A model generated the notes under the pieces. The model saw only the letters and a list, made by a program, of their open reading frames with translations. It ran no database searches and was not told the DNA's origin. Shown piece after piece: positions 60,186 to 64,000 of a stretch of 64,000 bases of DNA (position 1 is its first letter; each line of letters opens with the position of its first letter). Origin of the DNA: DT-111 sp965263225 (GTDB taxonomy: Bacteria; Bacteroidota; Bacteroidia; Chitinophagales; Saprospiraceae); assembly GCA_965263225.1 (NCBI GenBank), contig CBDHHG010000020.1, positions 62,001-126,000 of the forward strand, in the 5' to 3' direction. The position numbers and the translations under genes are program-made.

Positions 60186-63017
60186 ATGGAGCTCATGTTG
60201 AACTATGTACTAGAAGTAAACATCTGTTGGTTAGGATTTTATTTGCTCTACAGCCTGGTATTGAGTCGAGAGACCTTTTTTGAATACAACCGCTGGTACT
60301 TATTGGCAGGGCTAGTGGGAGGTTTATTGATTCCCTTGGTCGAGTATCAGATCATTGTTGAGCAGATCATTGAAATACCTAGTGTAAGCCTGGATTTGGA
60401 GGGTTTATCTGGCATGACTGCCACGGCAGTAGTAGCAGAGGAACCCAGTTTCAGAGATCGATTGATTCAGGGCTTATTTGTGACGTACTTACTAGGAGTA
60501 GCAGTATTAGCCATCCGATTTGTAATGGGATTGCTACGCATTGCCTGGTTGTATTGGCAAGGTACAAAGATGGAACGCCCAGGATACGCTCTAGTTAAGA
60601 CCCCAAGTGTTCATCCACCCTTTTCCTTCTTTCATTGGTTGTTTCAAAGTCAACGAATCCCATTAAACGAAGCCGATGAGGAAAAGATCATTACGCATGA
60701 GATTGAACATATACGGCAGTGGCACAGCCTGGATGTGTTGTTGGTTGAAATGATAGGTATTGTATTGTGGTTTAGCCCGCTCGTGTGGCTCTATCGTAGA
60801 TCCTTGCGGATGATCCATGAATACCAGGCAGATGAGGCAGTGCTGCAAACTACTAAACGAAAAAGCTATGGCCATTTACTAATACGGCAATCGATGTCCG
60901 GACCTCCGATTGCCATTGCGAATCATTTTATTCATTCACAACTGAAAAAACGCCTGACCATGATGACGAAGAAAAAGTCTACACAACGGTCTTTGATGAA
61001 ATACACTTTCATCCTCCCAGTTCTAGCATTGATGCTAATGGCCTTTGCTCCAACTAAAGTCTATAAAATGGTTCCTGTAGAGGCACCAGTAGCAGAGATA
61101 GTAGTTGAAGAAAGCAACCCCGGTCCTGATCTAGGCAAGATCAAGAAAGAATTATCCGCCATATTGGCTAAGCGAGCCCACTCCAAAGAGAATATCGATG
61201 GCACATTAGCCGGTCTCTTTGCCAAAAAATATGACAGCTATATTCAAGCGCACCCGAATCATAAGAAAGATATCACTAAGGTAGCCGTACTGGTTGCAGA
61301 CCAGTATGGAATGGATACTACAGTGGAGGAGGATCAGATGGTGCGAGGTCAGTTTCGCAATGCCTTTACGCCAAAGAAAGAATCACTTATTATTGAAGAT
61401 ACTCCAGGAGCAGGAGTGAGAATTCGAAGTACAAATGGGGATCAGTTTGACCCACTTTACATCATCGACGGAAAGGTGGCCACCAAGGCAGAATTGGAAA
61501 CATTGAACCCAGATGGCATCGAGCGGATAGATGTTCTTAAAGGGAAAAGCGCTGAAACTCTATACGGCGAAGAAGGCGCAAATGGTGTAGTAAAGGTTAC
61601 GACTAAAGGCTCTGGGGAAGTAATCGAAGAAGAGCAAAAAGAGGGTGGAAACTACTTCAAGCTTAAGGGTGAAATTGAAAAGGTGGACAAGATCGACGCT
61701 TCTGAGACGACGATTCAAATCATCAAGGAAGAACCTCTATCTATCGAGGATGAAATGAACAAGCCAGCCCAATCTACCATTAAGATTCGAGGTACTGCGA
61801 GTACTACACAAAAGCCACTTTTTGTAGTCGATGATGAGATTCTAGATAATAGTTTAAATGATCCGATGACAGAGCTAGACCCCAATGACATTGAGTATAT
61901 CAATGTACTTAAAGGAGCCGCTGCACAGGAACAATATGGCCAAAAGGGAGCTAATGGAGTGGTAGAAATCTACACCAAAGGCTATAAAAAGAAGGAAGCA
62001 ACAGATGAAATGCCAAGATTTGGTGATTGTGAGGACCAGCCCAATACCAACCTTCGGGATGCTTGCTCGAAGAAAGCGCTGATGAATTACATCATTTCCA
62101 ATATGCAGTATCCAAAGTCCGCCAAAGAGGCAGGCATTGAAGGTAAGGTGATTGTTTCTTTTACCGTTAAGAAAAACGGTTCTATTGCAGCACCGAAAGT
62201 GGTAAGCGGGTCAACAAATTCTGCTCTACAGAAGGAGTCACTGCGTATGGTACAGAGCATGCCCAAGTGGATACCCGGGAAAAAAGGTGGGAAAACTGTA
62301 GATGTAGAAATGAAATTGCCTTTTAACTTCGATCTAGGCGAAAGCGCAGCACCAATGAGTGTGGTAGATCAGATGCCTTTGTTCCCAGGTGTAAACCCAA
62401 GTGAAGGAACTATGGCGCAGAGAAAAGCGCAATCCGATAAAAGAATGTTGGAGTATATCTACAGCAATCTTAAGTACCCTAAAGAGGCGAAGGAAGCAGG
62501 CACGGAGGGCACTGTCCACTTAAGTTTTACTGTGTCCGAAGAGGGTTTGATGGAGGATCTAAAAATAGTTAAAGCTCCTTCCGGAGTTCTAGGTAAAGCG
62601 GCATATATTGCCTTAAATAGCTTGGAAGGGACTTGGACACCAGGTATGAATAAAGGAAAAGCTGTCGCTACTGAATTGACCATCCCGATTAAGTTCCGAT
62701 TTGACAACAAGGAACAAAACACTGAAACACCTAATACCGCACTTCCTAGCTCAGCAGCTAAGCTAGAGCTCGGGAATTTCAAACTAACACCCAATCCTAA
62801 TAATGGAGAGATGTTAGTCAACTTCCAATCTACTACTAGCCCTGTACTCATCCAGGTATTTGATGTCAACGGGCAAGAAGTATACAAGGAGTATCTTCCG
62901 AACTTCGCTGGAAGTTATCGAGAAACTATCAGACTAGATAAGGTGGCAAAAGGATCTCACGTCTTGAGCATCATTCAAGACAATAAGCGATTCACTCGAA
63001 AATTTGTCACACAGTAA
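60186..63017 (+). CDS. M56 (BlaR1-like) peptidase fused to SusC-plug-like, TonB_C and T9SS type A domains
   Basis: A 943-residue protein. Residues 1-290 form an M56 membrane metallopeptidase with four to five membrane helices and the zinc motif HEIEH (His171, Glu172, His175), followed by the distal EYQADEAVL. After the last helix (about 274-292) come a Lys/Ala-rich linker, two SusC-plug-like segments (about 411-477, LYIIDGKV...IDVLKGKSAETLYG; and 533-600, LFVVDDEI...INVLKGAAAQEQYG), two TonB C-terminal domains (about 630-715 and 752-838, each with YPK-AKEAG) and a final T9SS type A-like sorting domain (about 862-943, LTPNPNNGEMLVNF...GQEVYKEYL). Membrane sensing/proteolysis of the BlaI repressor is the base function. 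The tail is unusual, as T9SS domains normally sit on secreted proteins. Confidence 0.88.
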   Translation: MELMLNYVLEVNICWLGFYLLYSLVLSRETFFEYNRWYLLAGLVGGLLIPLVEYQIIVEQIIEIPSVSLDLEGLSGMTATAVVAEEPSFRDRLIQGLFVTYLLGVAVLAIRFVMGLLRIAWLYWQGTKMERPGYALVKTPSVHPPFSFFHWLFQSQRIPLNEADEEKIITHEIEHIRQWHSLDVLLVEMIGIVLWFSPLVWLYRRSLRMIHEYQADEAVLQTTKRKSYGHLLIRQSMSGPPIAIANHFIHSQLKKRLTMMTKKKSTQRSLMKYTFILPVLALMLMAFAPTKVYKMVPVEAPVAEIVVEESNPGPDLGKIKKELSAILAKRAHSKENIDGTLAGLFAKKYDSYIQAHPNHKKDITKVAVLVADQYGMDTTVEEDQMVRGQFRNAFTPKKESLIIEDTPGAGVRIRSTNGDQFDPLYIIDGKVATKAELETLNPDGIERIDVLKGKSAETLYGEEGANGVVKVTTKGSGEVIEEEQKEGGNYFKLKGEIEKVDKIDASETTIQIIKEEPLSIEDEMNKPAQSTIKIRGTASTTQKPLFVVDDEILDNSLNDPMTELDPNDIEYINVLKGAAAQEQYGQKGANGVVEIYTKGYKKKEATDEMPRFGDCEDQPNTNLRDACSKKALMNYIISNMQYPKSAKEAGIEGKVIVSFTVKKNGSIAAPKVVSGSTNSALQKESLRMVQSMPKWIPGKKGGKTVDVEMKLPFNFDLGESAAPMSVVDQMPLFPGVNPSEGTMAQRKAQSDKRMLEYIYSNLKYPKEAKEAGTEGTVHLSFTVSEEGLMEDLKIVKAPSGVLGKAAYIALNSLEGTWTPGMNKGKAVATELTIPIKFRFDNKEQNTETPNTALPSSAAKLELGNFKLTPNPNNGEMLVNFQSTTSPVLIQVFDVNGQEVYKEYLPNFAGSYRETIRLDKVAKGSHVLSIIQDNKRFTRKFVTQ

Positions 63018-63024
63018 AATGACG

Positions 63025-63060
63025 AAGACCTCAGCAAAATCACTTGCTGAGGTCTTGTTT
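63025..63060. terminator. Terminator between convergent genes
   Basis: Perfect 13-base stem AAGACCTCAGCAA (63025-63037) / TTGCTGAGGTCTT (63044-63056), 6-base loop, followed by GTTTCTT on the + strand. It starts 8 bases after the M56 gene stop. Confidence 0.75.
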
Positions 63061-63097
63061 CTTATCATGGAAAATCTCATGGATATCTAACATTCAT

Positions 63098-63544
63098 TCA
63101 GAAGAAATCCCAACCGCTCTCCACCCAACCACCTGCTCTCAGAAATGCCCGAATCAACAAGAGGAGTAGAATTAATACTACCAACCACTGCAACCAAACA
63201 TTTCCTTTCTTTTCCTTATCCAAGGATTTCAAATAGGCAATTCCCTGCTGATCAATTTCATGAAAAGATCCCTCCATGGTATTCTCATTGTTGAGCTGAT
63301 CCATCTCACGAACAATCTGACCCGCTGCTTCATAATCCGTTTCTCGCACGAGTAACTTGATCCCTCCTTGTTCAACCGGCAACATCGTCTGTAAAGTAGC
63401 ATTAGAGACTACACACTTAATGCCTGCCTCCTTTAGTCGAGCTGCATACAAGCGAGCCTGAGATTCAAAATAGAAATGTTTTATAACAACTATACGCGTT
63501 TGCTCGTCGAATTCATCAAAACTGTCTAAGATCTGATCTTCCAT
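63098..63544 (-). CDS. DUF2007 domain protein with a membrane anchor
   Basis: A 148-residue protein. The N-terminal part (about 15-80) resembles DUF2007, a putative signal-transducing domain (IKHFYFESQARLYAARLKEA, VSNATLQTMLPVEQGGIKLL, VRETDYEAAGQIVREM). One membrane helix lies near 119-138 (QWLVVLILLLLLIRAFL). The gene ends convergently to the M56 gene. It lies 12 bases after the ferritin gene and may be co-transcribed with it. Confidence 0.8.
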   Translation of the reverse strand: MEDQILDSFDEFDEQTRIVVIKHFYFESQARLYAARLKEAGIKCVVSNATLQTMLPVEQGGIKLLVRETDYEAAGQIVREMDQLNNENTMEGSFHEIDQQGIAYLKSLDKEKKGNVWLQWLVVLILLLLLIRAFLRAGGWVESGWDFF

Positions 63545-63556
63545 GATAGCTTCTGA

Positions 63557-64000
63557 TTAGGCGTTCTCTTCCGCCTCAGCTTTCGCCTCTATCTCGTTGA
63601 TTTTTTCTAACTCCAAGTCGATATAGTATAGGCTCTGTGGACCATCTCCGATTAGCTTGATTCGATCCAGGATGGTACGCATTAATGCTTCTTCCTCTCT
63701 TTGCTCTTCTACGTACCACTGCAAAAAATTGAGCGTCGCATGGTCTTTTTCTTCGTAACTCAATGCGACCAAATTGTTGATCGCAGCAGTTACCTTTTGT
63801 TCGTGCGCATACACTTGATCAAATAGAACCTTTACCGACTCAAAAGTATGTGGAGGTTGCTTGATGGCGGGTGCTAAGGCATGCCCATCTGTTTCATTGA
63901 TATAGTTGAAGATGCGCAGCATATGCTCATTTTCCTCTGTAGACTGACGATACATGAATTTGGCACAGCCTTCCAGCCCTTCTCGTTCACACCAAGATGC
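63557..64000 (-). CDS. Ferritin (partial; 5' end beyond the right edge)
   Basis: An open frame of 147 codons that is still open at base 64000, so the N-terminus is missing. CEREGLEGCAKFMYRQSTEE, MLRIFNYINETDGHALAPAI, VLFDQVYAHEQKVTAAINNL and LQWYVEEQREEEALMRTILD match bacterial non-haem ferritin (FtnA). Ferroxidase ligands fall in the EEN/H and EQ/E positions. It stores iron as a mineral core. The ATG at 63955 is internal. Confidence 0.93.
   Translation of the reverse strand, partial: ASWCEREGLEGCAKFMYRQSTEENEHMLRIFNYINETDGHALAPAIKQPPHTFESVKVLFDQVYAHEQKVTAAINNLVALSYEEKDHATLNFLQWYVEEQREEEALMRTILDRIKLIGDGPQSLYYIDLELEKINEIEAKAEAEENA

Noticed and set aside
1..64000. Insertion sequences, CRISPR arrays, tRNA or rRNA genes
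   Set aside because: No transposase, regular repeat-spacer array, or recognisable tRNA/rRNA sequence was seen in a read-through of the window. A tRNAscan/ISfinder search was not possible here.

Overview
The window is a stretch of chromosome from a member of the Bacteroidota, most likely a marine or sludge-type member of the Saprospiria (Lewinella/Haliscomenobacter-like; this placement is inference). The phylum rests on several features: a SusC-type TonB-linked receptor next to a hybrid two-component regulator (HTCC), Por-secretion (T9SS) type A and type B C-terminal sorting domains, a fused alpha-beta E1 dehydrogenase, a DUF2911 protein, Bacteroidota-style promoters (TAnnTTTG) and few Shine-Dalgarno sequences. 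No rRNA, tRNA, CRISPR array, transposase or phage gene was seen.

Layout. 1-8.5 kb: a 5'-end SusC receptor running off the left edge, a divergent HTCC sensor/regulator that probably controls it, and a T9SS-exported protein. 8.6-13.3 kb: a three-gene 2-oxoacid:acceptor oxidoreductase operon (flavin/Fe-S reductase, fused gamma-alpha subunit, beta subunit), closed by two hairpin terminators around an AT-rich non-coding island. 13.8-15.8 kb: a lipoprotein and a sulfatase. 16.0-18.5 kb: a five-gene operon (membrane protein, DUF6958-like protein, SRPBCC protein, ArsR regulator, O-methyltransferase) behind a promoter with two copies of a GTAAC-N6-GTTAC operator. 18.6-24.3 kb: PLP decarboxylase, FemAB-like acyltransferase, exported amidohydrolase, and an opposing BamA/TamA-like porin.

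24.4-33.6 kb is a nearly complete phenylacetate catabolism cluster in one direction: paaE, paaA, paaB, paaC, paaD, paaH, paaI, paaZ and an enoyl-CoA hydratase. It lies behind a promoter with TetR-type palindromes. Its three wide intercistronic gaps each hold a long inverted repeat, one of which covers both the paaH stop and the paaI start. PaaZ carries an extra C-terminal DinB/DUF1569-like domain. 33.7-42.5 kb: an FtsX-type permease, then an opposing sulfatase / cytochrome c-DUF1549-DUF1553 / DUF1501 operon whose middle gene is split by a frameshift. 42.7-44.3 kb: a DsrE-like gene and a cysteine desulfurase gene, each interrupted by one in-frame stop.

44.4-54 kb: a PQQ alcohol dehydrogenase with a haem c domain, a macro-domain protein, an Lrp regulator divergent from a branched-chain 2-oxoacid dehydrogenase E1 fusion, a DUF2911-TPR protein, a LytS/LytTR-type two-component pair and a lipoprotein. 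53.9-55.0 kb is a graveyard: a truncated hydrolase, a sigma-factor N-terminus and an outer-membrane-protein C-terminus. 55.1-64 kb: an Ig-like lipoprotein, a TonB protein, a TPR/BlaI/M56 operon whose last gene is a striking fusion (M56 peptidase, two SusC-plug-like segments, two TonB_C domains, T9SS tail), a DUF2007 protein and a ferritin running off the right edge.

The most unusual signals are the M56-plug-TonB-T9SS fusion, the intercistronic hairpins (especially the one bridging paaH and paaI), the PaaZ fusion, the dual-operator promoter, and the run of freshly broken genes between 37.6 and 55 kb.
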